DNA from: Panorpa germanica
Lineage: Eukaryota; Arthropoda; Insecta; Mecoptera; Panorpidae
Reading direction: 5' to 3'
DNA: 64,000 nt
Assembly (NCBI GenBank): GCA_963678705.1
Contig: OY783220.1
Location: 1,881,001 to 1,945,000 of the forward strand
The position numbers and the translations under genes were made by a program. Of this stretch, positions 1 through 11,513 are shown piece after piece. Below the pieces are notes generated by a model, which saw nothing but the letters and a program-made list of their open reading frames with translations, was not told the origin of the DNA and did no database searches. How positions within the stretch are numbered: position 1 is the stretch's first letter; the number at the start of each line of letters is the position of its first letter.

Positions 1-487
1 TATGGACAGATTTAAATCAAATAATTTTCTGTTTTTCATTGTTTTCATAAGATGTTGTCTCTCTCTTTCTCTGATATACAAAATTATCTAAAGATAGTAG
101 TGTCTACAACGACCGCCTTTAATTTTCTTGTAACGGTTTAAAGTACGATAATATCACTTTGGGTTATTTCTAAAATTCTTTAATTAAACAATATGGAAAG
201 GTACCGGCCAACACAAATAATAAAACTAATGGAATTTCAAAATTCTTAGAAATTCTCTGTTATTTATTACTTATGCATAAAATATGTACTGTATTGTATT
301 TGGTAAAATTACTGTACCCTCAAAATTTCGTACCTACTGTGTTATAAATTTACAAGTTACAAGTTAAATTTATAACTTACAATTTAATTTAGGTACATAT
401 CGTCCAGCACTAATCTAAACATAACAAAAAATTAACACAAACTTAAAAAAGGATTAATTTTTTTTTCTCAGGTTGGAAATGTATTTA
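1..487. other. unassigned AT-rich DNA
   Basis: AT-rich sequence with short direct repeats (around 350-380) and no open frame or terminal-repeat structure that I can support. It ends at the TTA duplication of the following TIR element. Confidence 0.5.
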
Positions 488-1124
488 ATTGGCTTGTGTC
501 CTCATTTTTTAGTGGTCGATTTTTCAATTGTTGATTGAAATTGATGTGAATAAATGTGTATTGGCGTGTCTATTTTATTAAATATCTAAATATTGACGGA
601 GATATAGCAATTAAAAGTTTGAATTGTAGTTTTAGCGCTAGAAATGGTCGGCCATATTTGTATGACGTGAAATGCATTTTAACGTCAGTTATTTGTTGAG
701 TAGGTCAGTGCTGTGGTAATGTTCTGCAGCTGTTGGTAGTCAAATAATCAAGTCAAATCCAAGAATAATAAGTTTTTATTTTATTTAACCTTGCTAAGGC
801 AGACATAATATTGAAATTTGATTGTTTCTTGAAATAGCTGTAAATAATATTTGATATTTTGATATATAAATACATATAGCAGAGATTTATGACCTGTAAG
901 GTTGGTAACCTTACACAAGGATTGTGATGTCACATGCACTTGGAATGTGTACAACGTTGAATTCCTTTAATAATTAAAGAGACAAAATGACTTTTTTAAT
1001 TGTTAATATCTCTTAACATATAAGGAGTTATTAAAAAATAATTGAACATTTGAGGTTCTAGTAACCCACTTTATCAATATATAGTACACTTTTATATAAA
1101 TTAAGACATAGGACACAAGCCCAT
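488..1124. mobile_element. non-autonomous TIR element, family A, copy 1 (TTA target duplication)
   Basis: A 637-bp element without coding capacity. Its ends are 15-bp inverted repeats, ATTGGCTTGTGTCCT on the left and ATGGGCTTGTGTCCT (read inward) on the right, with one mismatch. It is flanked by TTA on both sides (485-487 and 1125-1127). A 3-bp TTA/TAA duplication is typical of PIF/Harbinger elements, so a Harbinger-type MITE is the best guess. The terminal bases ATGGG are not a canonical Harbinger end. The same left end is seen at 5948, and right ends at about 3705, 13305 and 53315. Confidence 0.7.
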
Positions 1125-1127
1125 TTA

Positions 1128-2246
1128 GTGTTTGTTTATTTTACGCCTAGAGCAGAGATCCTCAAACTACGGGCCGTCGATCATTATATCCAACCCGTAA
1201 ATTCTTTTGTGAAAAACTACGATATTAATGTATTAATATATATAATAATATTAATAGAGAAATATACAGAATAGGCATGTATAAAATATATGCACTTACA
1301 TACATCAGCGCTCCACTTATAAATTTGAAATAAACTCAGAAAACACCGTTTACCTTAATAGTTAATTATTCAATAAATTACGCTATTTTTTAGGTCCCTC
1401 GCGAAACCAATTTTATCTAGTCACAATTTCAGAAGAGCGAGAGGATTCTTAATTTGATTAGAAAATTTCGAATGCTTCGATCAGCTGTAACGTAAGATAT
1501 TAATAATTAATATGAGCATATTTAACAACCTACAAAGTATAAAAAATGGCTCCAAAGGACCCAGGGCTTCGGAGTCGGTGAAAAAACATTCGACTCCGAC
1601 TCCGACTCCGACTCCTGCTCCGACCAAATTCAATTCTAAGACATTTTGAGGTGTGTGTGCTAAACACGGTCTTGTTATTTAACGTTTATCTAACACAAAA
1701 ACTGTTGTTGGTTACGAAAACGATTTTACCTAATAACCAATGTTTTGTGACCTATTTTTACTGCTTGTTGGGAAGTAAATCTATCCTTTTCCGCATTAGC
1801 ATACTCACAAAACTTCTTGAGGAGGATCACGTATAAAATTTTATGTTCGTTACAATGCTCTCTGACCTTTCATTATAACAAAGCTTCTGATTTTAAAATC
1901 GGTATTTTGACTTCTAACTGTTGTAAAAAAATTATATATCAATAAAATAAGGGTTACCTGCAGAAACTTATCAACCAATGAAATCATTTTGGTTTTTTGA
2001 ATTCAGATAATCCAGTGATGAGTTATGAGAGGCACCGCAATAAAACTTTTTTTTGTGACGTCTTCGGAGATTCGCTGTCAATGCCTCATTCCTTGATATT
2101 TATTTATGAAAATTTTACAAAGTATTCTATAAATATTATTTTATCATATAGTTATTACAGAAATAATTATATATTAACTGTGTCGTCAAGAAACATTATC
2201 GATAAAATAGGCGTTTGTTTCAGTGATTTCGATGATGAACCCTTTG
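1128..2246. other. unassigned DNA with a hAT-like end and a hexanucleotide repeat
   Basis: Around 1151-1190 the motif CAGAGATCCTCAAACTACGG resembles one terminus of hAT-type elements, but I found no partner end. At 1590-1625 there is a (GACTCC)n microsatellite preceded by an inverted GGAGTCGG at 1571-1578. The rest is AT-rich with no supported gene. Confidence 0.4.
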
Positions 2247-2248
2247 TT

Positions 2249-2276
2249 AGACCCAATAGACCCAATAGACCCATCT
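2249..2276. repeat. 9-bp tandem repeat (about 3 copies)
   Basis: The unit ACCCAATAG is repeated about three times directly against the end of the mariner transposase fragment. On the minus strand it extends the frame as Trp-Val-Tyr repeats, an artefact of the microsatellite. Confidence 0.8.
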
Positions 2277-2393
2277 CTTTCCGCTCAGCCATTTCAACAG
2301 GTTCGGAAACAGAAAATAGTCACAGGAGTCTAAATCTGGAGAATATGCTGGATGTAGTAGCAGTTTGTAGCACAATTCATGAATGTATGCCAT
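2274..2393 (-). pseudogene. mariner transposase C-terminal fragment
   Basis: On the minus strand a short frame encodes a stretch characteristic of mariner-family transposases around the third catalytic aspartate: HPAYSPDLDSCDYFLFPNLL followed by KWLSGKR. In functional mariners (DD34D) this catalyses cut-and-paste transposition at TA sites. Here only about 40 codons remain. The residues upstream no longer match the region of the second aspartate, and the downstream side has turned into a 9-bp tandem repeat. It is a dead scrap, next to a piggyBac copy inserted at 2522. Confidence 0.75.
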
Positions 2394-2525
2394 GATGAAT
2401 ACACACTCAATCGCTATCGCGGCATCTATCACGCGGATAGATGCTTTCAATGGCTGGTTATCTGTTTTCAATGGTACACAAACTAAATGACGCAGCTTGC
2501 TCAAAATTTGACAGTAGTCTATTAA

Positions 2526-3478
2526 CCCTCCGTGTGAACACTATATTTTTCGAGTCATGGTATGGTACACTGGGTCTTTGAGGGAACAGTTGAGCAAAAA
2601 ATCTGAAAAAATTCTGGACCGTTGTTAATAAAAATTCACAAATAGTAAAAAACGTAAAAAACGGAATATTATTAAAAAATTTGTAACTTTATAACACCCA
2701 AATATTAAGAAAAACTGTTGTAGACTTTTTTACCTTAGAATATAAGCTTCCGAAAGAATGTAGTGTCTTTGGCGTGGGCTCCAAAAAGTTGAATTATTTG
2801 TGCACCTGAAAGTGGGGAATACTTTACGGATTCAGGCATATCATAATAAACGGAACGGTGATAATTCGGCACAAAATAAGCTTTTATTGTTGAAAGTGCG
2901 AAAGTTATGAAATAATAATTAATATTAGTTAATAATAATTAGTGTCAAAAAGAGAATTTGCGGTGCGCAACTGGGACAAAAGTTGCTACAACGATTATCG
3001 CAAACCGGCACGCCGTACGATGCACAAGAATACATTGTTTTTTTGTTTTCCTTCCAAGTGCAAAAAAAACATCGTTTTCGCTTTTCTAGTTTACCCGTTG
3101 AATGGTCACACATCTTCAAAAACTTATTGTAGTAAAAAGATGAACTAATAAAAAAAAATCTATATATATAATCTAAGAAATAATATATTAAATTACATAA
3201 AACATTTATTTTAACCATGAAAAAACTGTAAAACAACGAGAAAAACAAAAAAAAGTACATTTACTAACATTGAGGCAGAGGCTTTTAGGGAGAGAAGTTT
3301 CACTGGCTCGCCTTTGCCGGTAAACTGCCAGATCCGGACGCTGCTGGAACCTTAAGTCCCTACCACTACCTAGATTTTTTAGGGGTATAGGTGTACCGCG
3401 CTCCGTATACTCATGAGAGAGAAATAGGAGCTTGAAATTTCGACTGTTCCTTAAAAGACCCAGTGTACACACGCAGGG
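2526..3478 (-). mobile_element. internally deleted piggyBac element with TTAA duplication
   Basis: The element is 953 bp and is flanked by TTAA at 2522-2525 and 3479-3482, the obligatory piggyBac target. The terminal repeats are CCCTCCGTGTGAACAC and, read inward from the right, CCCTGCGTGTGTACAC (14 of 16 match). Both ends also carry a subterminal ACACTGGGTCTTT motif, pushed inward on the left by an extra segment of about 29 bp. The end of a transposase gene survives inside on the minus strand. Most of the catalytic region is missing, so the copy is non-autonomous. Confidence 0.9.
2925..3112 (-). pseudogene. piggyBac transposase C-terminal cysteine-rich domain (remnant)
   Basis: The last about 60 codons of a piggyBac-type transposase. 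The peptide has a run of cysteine pairs (KRKRCFFCTWKENKKTMYSC, then GVPVCDNRC and NFCPSC) that matches the zinc-binding, RING-like C-terminal domain which binds the transposon ends in this family. One expected cysteine, in the segment between SC and GVPVC, appears replaced, so the finger is probably damaged. The catalytic aspartates are absent because the body of the gene is deleted. The stop lies at 2925, about 400 bp from the left terminal repeat. Confidence 0.75.
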
Positions 3479-3549
3479 TTAACAGATGGCAGTTGACGAG
3501 AACTCCGCAGGAAATTTAAAGATCTACTGAATTATAAAATTACCCTCAG

Positions 3550-3579
3550 ATATATATATGTATATATATATGTATATAA

Positions 3580-3662
<83 letters not shown>
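3550..3662. repeat. (TA)n microsatellite
   Basis: An almost uninterrupted TA tract of about 110 bp with a few TG and AAA interruptions on its left. It directly precedes a sequence like the right end of TIR family A (tagtac...cacaacccc, about 3662-3705). That family contains a short internal ATATATAG just there, so the tract probably grew inside an old copy. Confidence 0.95.
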
Positions 3663-3666
<4 letters not shown>

Positions 3667-3705
3667 AGTTTTACATTTAAATTAAGTCATGTTTCACAAC
3701 CCCAT
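3662..3705. mobile_element. right end of a family A TIR element (fragment)
   Basis: The sequence ending CACAACCCCAT matches the right terminal region seen at 1095-1124 and 13262-13304. The left part of the copy cannot be followed through the TA microsatellite and the piggyBac insertion. Confidence 0.5.
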
Positions 3706-5215
3706 TGCTTTACATTTTGTTCCTATACTTAAATAATCGGTATGCAGCAGTGGAGAATTGCACAACATGTTTTTGTGTTTTCCTCTTCTTGGTTAGGTGA
3801 ATCGCCTGCAGTTGTTGGTGCACTGCATTTAGCAAAAGGTTCAATGTATTACCTATGTTCCTGTCAATGTCCTACATCAACTGAGCACGGAGCAACTAGC
3901 AACAATGACGAAGACCGTTTTAACTAAGCGAGGAAGTTCTTAGGTCAGTGCTCCTTTGTCATCATGGATAGTCATAGGCGAATGAAGACAGCTCGAAGCA
4001 CACACGGTAAAATTTTATTTTTACCTTGGGCCATTATTTTATTTCTGTATGTAGCGAATAATGTTATACGAAACTTCGAAATGATTTTCTTCTGGATTGG
4101 ATTCTTGCAAATTATTTTATTATTTTAGAAGCTTCAATATTCTCTAATTCTTCTTGTTCCATAAATAATATATTTTCGTTATGAGTTCATGGTTCAATGT
4201 TAAAGGATTTACTTTTTTGTTATATATCTTATTATTATACATTTTATTATGAATATTTTTCTTTTATAAACTTTTATATCCTTTTAGGAATATAACTTAA
4301 AAGTGCCAGACGCCTTAATTGTTGCTAAATCCGTGCCAGACACTATTTTTTGAAATTTTAATATGATATAGTTAAACTATCAAACATGGTGTAGTAATTC
4401 TTATAGGGACAACTGGTACTATGATAACTTCATGCCACACAAAGATTTGCTCTATATTTTATAAGAAAGTTTATTGGCTTGACTGTATTAGTAGAAGAAT
4501 TGGTCTTTTATATTAAGTATAGAGTAATTAACCACATTTTTTTATCGATAAAATTAGGAAATTTTGTAATGTACAAATAATAATAGATTTTTGAATCTTA
4601 GCTTTAGATTACCTTCAGTATTTCAACAAAACAACGTTGCTTTTAAAGAACGCCTTTAATGAATCTTCTAAATATGCCTCTTTCTAATATACAAATTTAA
4701 CTTAGTCCTCTGACGTCATATCTGTGAGTTTAATGCATATGGCTGACGTATTCTCATATTTCTAAATGATAGCTGTTTTACTTTCAATAAAAAGTAATAA
4801 ATAGTTTAAAGTGCAAATTTAATTGAAGTTTCTCGTATTTTATACAAATAGTGATAAGAAAAATAATAGTTGGCAGGTAAAATATTGATAGTTGTTATTA
4901 TCTTAAAGCAAATACACTAACTCTAACACTGGCGTCATTATTAATTACATATAACACATTATTTTATTAGACTTTATGATACCTTTTAGGACTATATATT
5001 GGGGACAAAGCACTATATATTAGGAGCTGCCGAAGAAATGTAAGAGGCAATAAGCAGCAGATGAAATTAACTATCTAGCTAAACTACATCAAAAAACAAG
5101 AAGGATTTTGGTTTATATAGAATTACATTAATTAAATAATTTAATATTTTTTAGAAAGAATGCATAACTTAGAACAAAGTATTTTGTAGGTGAGGGGAAT
5201 TCCATTGAGAGTTGC
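3706..5215. other. unassigned AT-rich DNA
   Basis: No open frame, terminal repeat or RNA gene can be supported. The sequence is AT-rich with short homopolymer runs. Confidence 0.5.
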
Positions 5216-5690
5216 AATGGATTACAGCTTGCACCTAGTAGGTATGCAAGAACCTAAGCACTTTTTGGTTTTCGTGTAGCAGAAATCTTGCACTGATGGC
5301 GGTAGTGTTTCTGGATCTACGGCAACGTTTATTAACTTTTCTTCTAAATCACTGCTACGAACTCTACATCCACAAATGGAAAAATCAACATATTGTTTGA
5401 CTGCATCAAAAATATCTGAAACCTGGTGATGATTTTGGTAGCATTTCAATTACAATATTTTGTATTATTGGGATATTGCAAATTTTGCTTTCCATTTAAT
5501 TATCGTTCTACAATAAGTTTGTGTATTTCAACAGGACAATTTCCTGTAAGGGTGTTTAGGCATTGACAACAATTTCTAACAACACAAACATATTTTCGTC
5601 CTTCTTCATTTCATTTCATCATTCAACTTCTTTATCAGACAGTTTATTAACACATTTATAATCCTTGCAATAGAAGACATGCCATGTTGT
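5216..5690 (-). pseudogene. decayed cysteine-rich protein-coding fragment, unrecognised
   Basis: Read on the minus strand, three short frames follow each other with protein-like composition. First comes a segment containing YCKDYKCVNKLSDKEVE, then GRKYVCVVRNCCQCLNTLTG in another frame. A 75-codon stretch (5222-5449) follows that contains VSDIFDAVKQYVDFSICGCR and KKCLGSCIPTRC. The spacing of cysteines and the lack of low complexity suggest that a real protein once lay here, possibly zinc-binding or secreted. I do not recognise a family. Stops and frame changes between the pieces show that it is not functional as it stands. It could also be part of an unknown transposon. Confidence 0.3.
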
Positions 5691-6110
5691 TCACATGTTC
5701 AGCCACGGTTTATAAAATTATGCATTTCTAAAACCAAAACATTTATATAGATAAATTACTATAATATTTATGGAACATATATAAAATAATGTTTAAAACA
5801 CTTACCCTCTTTACTAATCAATTAATTTTGCAAAATATCTTATGCTTAATCCATAATGCAGAATAAAGTAAATCATATCGATATTATATTTATAAAAATA
5901 TATTTGAATTAAATAACAGCACGGATCCTGAAACATTAAACAAATAAATGGGTTAGTGCCCTCATTTTTTAGAGGTCGATTTTTCAATTGTTGATTGAAA
6001 TTAATGTTAATAAATGTGTCTATTATAATAAATATCTAAATGTTGACGGAGATATAGCAATTAAAAGTTTTCGCAATTAAAAATTTGATTTTCAACACAC
6101 GATATTTTAC

Positions 6111-6971
6111 TACCCAGTAAACATTTTGGAGTAAATTCTACTTAATTTCTATTACATATCATGAATTTTTTGTCTGGAACGTGTTCGTTTTCTATTCAGT
6201 CGTTCATAGGAAAGGCCCTTTTTATGAGCTACAGACATTGCAACGACGGTTCACTGCTGAATTAAAAGCGGAGTCGGTTTATGATTTATGACCGGAGTTA
6301 TAAACTTGAAACTAGCAGGGGTATAAAACTTAATGGAATTCTACTTTTTAGAGTCTGCAAAATATAAATATTTAAATGAAGAAATAAATAGATGTAATCT
6401 TTAGTACGGATCGTGATTTTTTTAATGAATATTATTCATCTTCAACAATACTCGTTATACTCGTATTAGTTTTTTACATTGTTTTGGTGATTCAAAAATC
6501 CACGATCGGCAGGTCTGCGTTAGGTTTAAAACCTCTGTCTTACCATCGCTAGGTACTATCTTCGTTTATATACATTCTATTCGGGGATTGAGGGAGATAG
6601 CGTCTGTCTATTACCATTAAAGAAATATTTGTTGAAAAAGGATAGCATATACTTTAAACATCTGTACTGAACGAAATATTATACAAGTATACAAGTGTAA
6701 CGGTGAAAAATATATTTTACTTGTCTAACCGCATCTCGTTTCTCTCTCACTTTGGAAGAAATGAGATGAAAGTGAACTTAAAAAAAATATATCCATGTGG
6801 GAAAGAAACAGAAATACTTAATGAATGATGTTGGAAAAAGAAAGAATACTAGAAAGAATAACTAACACAAAATCTGTGACAGGTAGAGAACTTGTAAAGC
6901 GTTAGAATAGAATTGTACGAGTGACTCGAACTTCACCAAATAGGGCACTTCACCAAATTGTTTACTGGGTA
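6111..6971. mobile_element. non-autonomous TIR element, family B, copy 1
   Basis: Inverted terminal repeats TACCCAGTAAACATTTTGG (left) and, read inward from the right, TACCCAGTAAACAATTTGG enclose about 860 bp with no supported ORF. The right subterminal region, with two GGTGAAGT motifs, recurs at 35720-35763. No clear target duplication is visible, so the superfamily is undecided. Confidence 0.55.
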
Positions 6972-7406
6972 AATAATTTATATTCTACTAAATAATCTAT
7001 TTATAAACAAAGTTTATAAACAAAGAATTTCTCTAAGGTGTAGCTTTCATATGGTTTGAGTAGCTCTATCGTGTGTAAAGTTATTAACGTTTATATATTT
7101 GAAAACATGGAGTGTTAGTACAAAGTTGCAAATCGATTGTCATTTTGGTACACTGTTGCCATCTATATCTAACTCTGTAACCATGAAGTAATGTTTCACC
7201 TTAAGCGTTCTTCTGACACGTTTCGAAAATTAATGAGAACTGATTTGCCGCTTGTCTTCTTTTACAAAATATGTTGTTCATTATTTTTTAAATGCTTTGA
7301 AACGATTCTTGTATTTTCCGGAAGCCCGCCTTAATATAACTTACAAACAAGTTAATTTTTCAATGCGCTTGAGATGGTAAATCGTCGGATATGACGTACC
7401 ATGCAT
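6972..7406. other. unassigned, partly body of TIR family A
   Basis: AT-rich with no ORF. The last about 40 bp before the LINE (atgacgtaccatgcat) resemble the interior of family A copy 1. Confidence 0.4.
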
Positions 7407-7417
7407 TAGAATTTGTT
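7407..7417. repeat. target-site duplication of the LINE (left copy)
   Basis: The 11-mer TAGAATTTGTT occurs here and again at 13148-13158, immediately outside the two ends of the LINE. A perfect duplication indicates a rather recent insertion. Confidence 0.9.
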
Positions 7418-7595
7418 TTTTTTATTTATTTAGGCTTTGGCTTATTCAGCCTTCTTGCCATTGCTTTTATTTGTAAAATTATATAAAAATTTACATATAA
7501 ATTATAATTGTTCTAATAAATACAAAACAAATTGATTCTTTTAAAAAATTAAACTTAAAATTAAATACATACTAAATAAAATATTTTAACTTAAA
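7418..7595 (-). other. LINE 3' UTR and A-rich tail
   Basis: The segment from the ORF2 stop to the tail is about 180 bp. Close to its end is a short stem, GGCTGAATAAGCC, followed by AAAGCC and the tail AAATAAATAAAAAA. A short hairpin before a simple-repeat tail is common at the 3' end of such LINEs, where the reverse transcriptase recognises its RNA. Confidence 0.7.
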
Positions 7596-10500
7596 TTACA
7601 CTTCTATATTATTTTCTATCACAAAGTTTGTTAATATTTCCGCCGTTGCTTCACTTGTCATTAAACAGGACATATTGACTGGGAACTGTGTTACATTACA
7701 TAAATCATTTAAAAGTCTATCAATTTTTGATGTTAAAAGATGACACCCTAGAATTATATGGTCCAAAGACCCTTCTTCTCCACATCTACAATTTGGTGTG
7801 TCTTTTATATTTATTTTGTATAGATGAGCTGGACATCTAGAATGCCCAGATTTCATTCGACAATTTGTTGAAATATATCTTCGTGAATGGTTTTTATTAA
7901 ACCATGTGGTTGTTGGAATTTTTTGATTCGCTGCAAAAAAATTTTTTCCAGTACTTTGACTTTTCTCATTATATATATTCTGCCATACAATTTTCTTTAA
8001 TTATTTTTTTGGAATCATTTATTGACCAATTTATTTCGATTATTTCCCCATCTACACAAGCTTCTTTGGCCAGTTTGTCAGCCATTTCGTTTCCTTTTAT
8101 GCCTACATGTCCAGGAATCCAAATAAGTTTAACATTGATATCATTTTTTTTCATTTTTAAAAGATATTCTTTAATTGAACATATTTTGTTATTATTATTG
8201 TTTTTGAATTTATTGTTATTTAAAGATACACAAACACTACGAGAATCTGTGAAGATTAATATATTTTTATTGTCAGTTTTTTGTATTATTTCTAGTAATT
8301 TCATAATTGCTGTTATTTCTGTATTATAAGAATTTGTGATGTTGTTAAGTTTGTATTTGTACTGTTGATCTGTATTATAATTGAAAATGCCAATTCCTCC
8401 AGTTTTAGAGTTTTTTTCGAATGAACCATCGGTAAACCATATACTCCAGTTTATATCATCTTTTGTTATATATTCCATATATTTTTGATAAGTTATTTCC
8501 TTACTGTCATTCTTCTTGAACAAATTTATTTCTGTATGTATTGTTGTCATGCTTATTTCTAATGGAAATTTGAAAAAAGGTATAATGTTGTGTACCTCTA
8601 AGTTCAAGTTATTATATTTATCAAAACTAGTTAAAAGTGCCGGTTTTTTATGAGTTGTCCAATATGGTTTATTATAAAGAACATATAGTTTAGATAATCT
8701 TGTATTTAAGGGGCCACATGAGTTATGTCTGTTTTTACAAAAGAAACTGTCTGATATTTGTTGTATTCTGATATTTACCGGAGGAATATTAGTTTGATAG
8801 TTGAGGATTTGGATTGGTGTTGAAACCATTGCACCTAATATTATTCTTAAACATTTGTTTTGTATAATTTCAATTTTTTTTAATCTTGAGTTATTTGCGG
8901 TGCAGATCATAGTACTAGAATAGTCAATATGCGGTCTAACAATAGCTTTATATATTTTTATTAAGGTTGTTGGGTGTGCGCCCCATTTGTATCCTGCTAT
9001 ACATCGCATTAAATTTAAGCCTTTTTGACATTTGTTAATAATATGTGCAATTTCTTTCGCCCAAGTGCTTTTCGTATCAAAGAATATACCCAGAAATTTG
9101 GTATTTGAACTAACAGTTATATTTTTATTTCTGATGGTTATTTTTGGACTGCAGTTTATTCTATGCCTTGTAAATATAACTATTTTACTTTTTTCTGACG
9201 ATATATTTAATTTGATTTCCTTTAATAAAATATCTAGTTTTCTTAATTTCGATTGTAATCTGTTTTGAGCTATATCTTGTGTATGACCCATACTATAAAT
9301 AACCATGTCATCTGCATACATCAGTACTGTTGTGTTGTTATCTGATAATGTTGTTAACTTTTCTGTGTATATGTTGAATAATAAGGGAGATAATATTGAG
9401 CCTTGTGGAATTCCGTGATTACATAGTATAGGACCAGTTAACTTATTATTGTATCTAACTGTTATTTCTCTATTTTGGAAGTAGTTTATAATCCAGTTGG
9501 ATATTTTGGAAGATATACCTATGTTTTCTACTTTTTCTTTTAATATTTTTAGATTAACATTGTCATAAGCAGCTTCAATGTCAATGAAAGCAGCTATCAT
9601 ATAATGATTTTTACTGTATGTTCTTTGAATATCGATATTCAATATGTTTAAGTTATGCTGTGTACTTCTTGTTTTTCTAAACGCAAATTGTAACTCAGGT
9701 AATCTTTTATGATGTTCGAGATACCACTCCAGTCTGTTTTTGATGATGGATTCCATAGTTTTGCCCATACATGATAGTAAAGTAATTGGTCTGAATGATT
9801 CTTCTTTGTTTGGATCTTTTCCTGTTTTTGATATAGGAACAACGATATGTTTTTTCCAGTCTAATGGTATATCAGCAGTGTTTAATGACAGATTATATAT
9901 TTGTGTAAGATGATTTATTGCATTGTCAGGTAAGTTTTGTATCATTTTGTAATTTATTCTATCAAATCCTGTGCTACTGTTTTTATTATGATTTAACGCG
10001 AATTTTACTTCATTTTTATTTATGTTATTATCTAGAAAATTATCTTTTACGATGGTGGTGGTAGTAATATTTAAATTGTTGTTCTGTGGAAATTTTTTTT
10101 TAATGAATTCTTCTATTAAATTTTCATTATCACTTATCCTTTTAGTACTATAGCTTTTATTGTTAATTTTTCTTATATTATTCCAGACAATGTTGGTTGT
10201 TGTGTTTGGGTTTAAATTCTCGCAGAAATTTTGCCATTCTATTTTTTTTCTGGCTCTAAAATATCGTCTGGTTTTAGCTTGATGTTTTTTATAATTTAAA
10301 TAATTCGCCATTGTCATGTTTTTATTAAAAATAGTTAGTGCTAATTTTCTTTGAGCTATCATTTTATTGCACTCTGTGTCCCACCAAGACGGTTTTATTT
10401 TATTAGGAGTTATATTATACAATCTGGTAGATGGGATATGTATGTCTGCCGAATTATTAATAACATCTCTAAATTGGTTGTATTTGTTTTCAACATCTTG

Positions 10501-11316
10501 GGGATTACTTGTGATTCCATTTGTGCTAAGGTTTGAAATTCTGCTTTCTATTTCAAGGCTATATTTCTCCCAATCTGCTTTGCGGAAATTTCTCCTCGTT
10601 AAATATTCAGATGTACGGTAACGGTCTTTATTATAGTCATTCAAACAGAAAAAAATTGGGTAGTGATCACTACCTAAGCTATCTGCAAGAACTTGCCACG
10701 AAGTAATTTGTTGTGTTAACGTCATTGATACCAATGTGAGATCCAATATACTGTCCCTTGTACTGAGATTGCTTACTCTAGTTGGTTTATCATCGTTGAT
10801 AATATTTAGATTTTCGTTTTCTATGAAGTCTAACAATTCGTTACCTTCATACTGACTACCTGGACAATTTATATCCCAAGCAAGATTAGTCGCGTTAAAA
10901 TCTCCAGCAAGTATAACAGGAACATCTATTTGTTGTTTTATCTGTGACCAATTAGAATTAGATAGTTTATGATTCGGTTTAGCATAGATTGATAAAATAC
11001 ATATTACATCAGTTTCGTTATGTGTTAAAATTATTCCAGCTATTTCGACCGAATTAAATGGGTTATTTAGCATTACTCGTTTATATTTTATAGATTTATG
11101 AATCAAGATAGCAACACTCCCGTGGGGATTATAGTTTGTATTCTGTATCCTATCTTCTCTTTCAATAAAATAACCTTTGATGTTGAAATTGAGATTTTTT
11201 GTTAAAAACGTTTCTGATAGTATGCATATATGTATGTTATGCTTCTGTAACATATGTTGTAGTTCCTCTTTAATATATCTGACTCCTCTGCAATTCCATT
11301 GAATAAAATTTATCAT
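7596..11316 (-). CDS. LINE ORF2: endonuclease - reverse transcriptase - RNase H (one frameshift)
   Basis: About 1240 codons. The first 1115 are open from the ATG at 11316, chosen because the endonuclease begins at once with FIQWNCRG. Domains in order: APE-like endonuclease (about 1-230; SETF, GDFNATN, SDHYPIFF), which nicks target DNA; reverse transcriptase (about 430-760; FIDIEAAYDN, GIPQGSILSPLLFN, catalytic Y667-A-D-D at 9307-9318); RNase H (about 965-1095; WFTDGS, TEITA, FTDSRS, GHVGIKGNEMADKLA), with the expected acidic residues and histidine. The frame closes at 7969 after MAEYI. The neighbouring frame then runs open to 7596 and carries the usual C-terminal region SGHSRCPAHLYK and CRCGEEGSLDH. 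The total length is a multiple of three plus one, so a single one-base slip in the (AT)n run at about 7969-7979 explains it. Confidence 0.95.
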
Positions 11317-11513
11317 TTTAACTGTTTTAATTAATGATTAATTTTTATATCTGATGTCTTGTTTTTCGATTTATTGATATATTTTATTTTTTCTTTATGT
11401 TTATATAATTGTTGTTGATTTAATATTTTAGTAAATTTATTAACCGATTTGGTTTAGTGATGTAAATAGAGTTTTTATTAAAAAATAAACTTAATTTATA
11501 TATTGATGTTTTC
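11317..11513 (-). other. LINE inter-ORF spacer
   Basis: AT-rich spacer of 197 bp between the ORF1 stop and the ORF2 start. The two ORFs are in separate frames and do not overlap, so ORF2 translation needs reinitiation or internal initiation. No conserved signal is recognised. Confidence 0.7.

Noticed and set aside
3206-3472. 88-codon minus-strand ORF as the piggyBac transposase N-terminus
   Set aside because: No similarity to the transposase start; it probably covers the subterminal non-coding part of the element.
7904-10621. plus-strand ORFs across the LINE
   Set aside because: Shadows of the minus-strand ORF2, with no domains.
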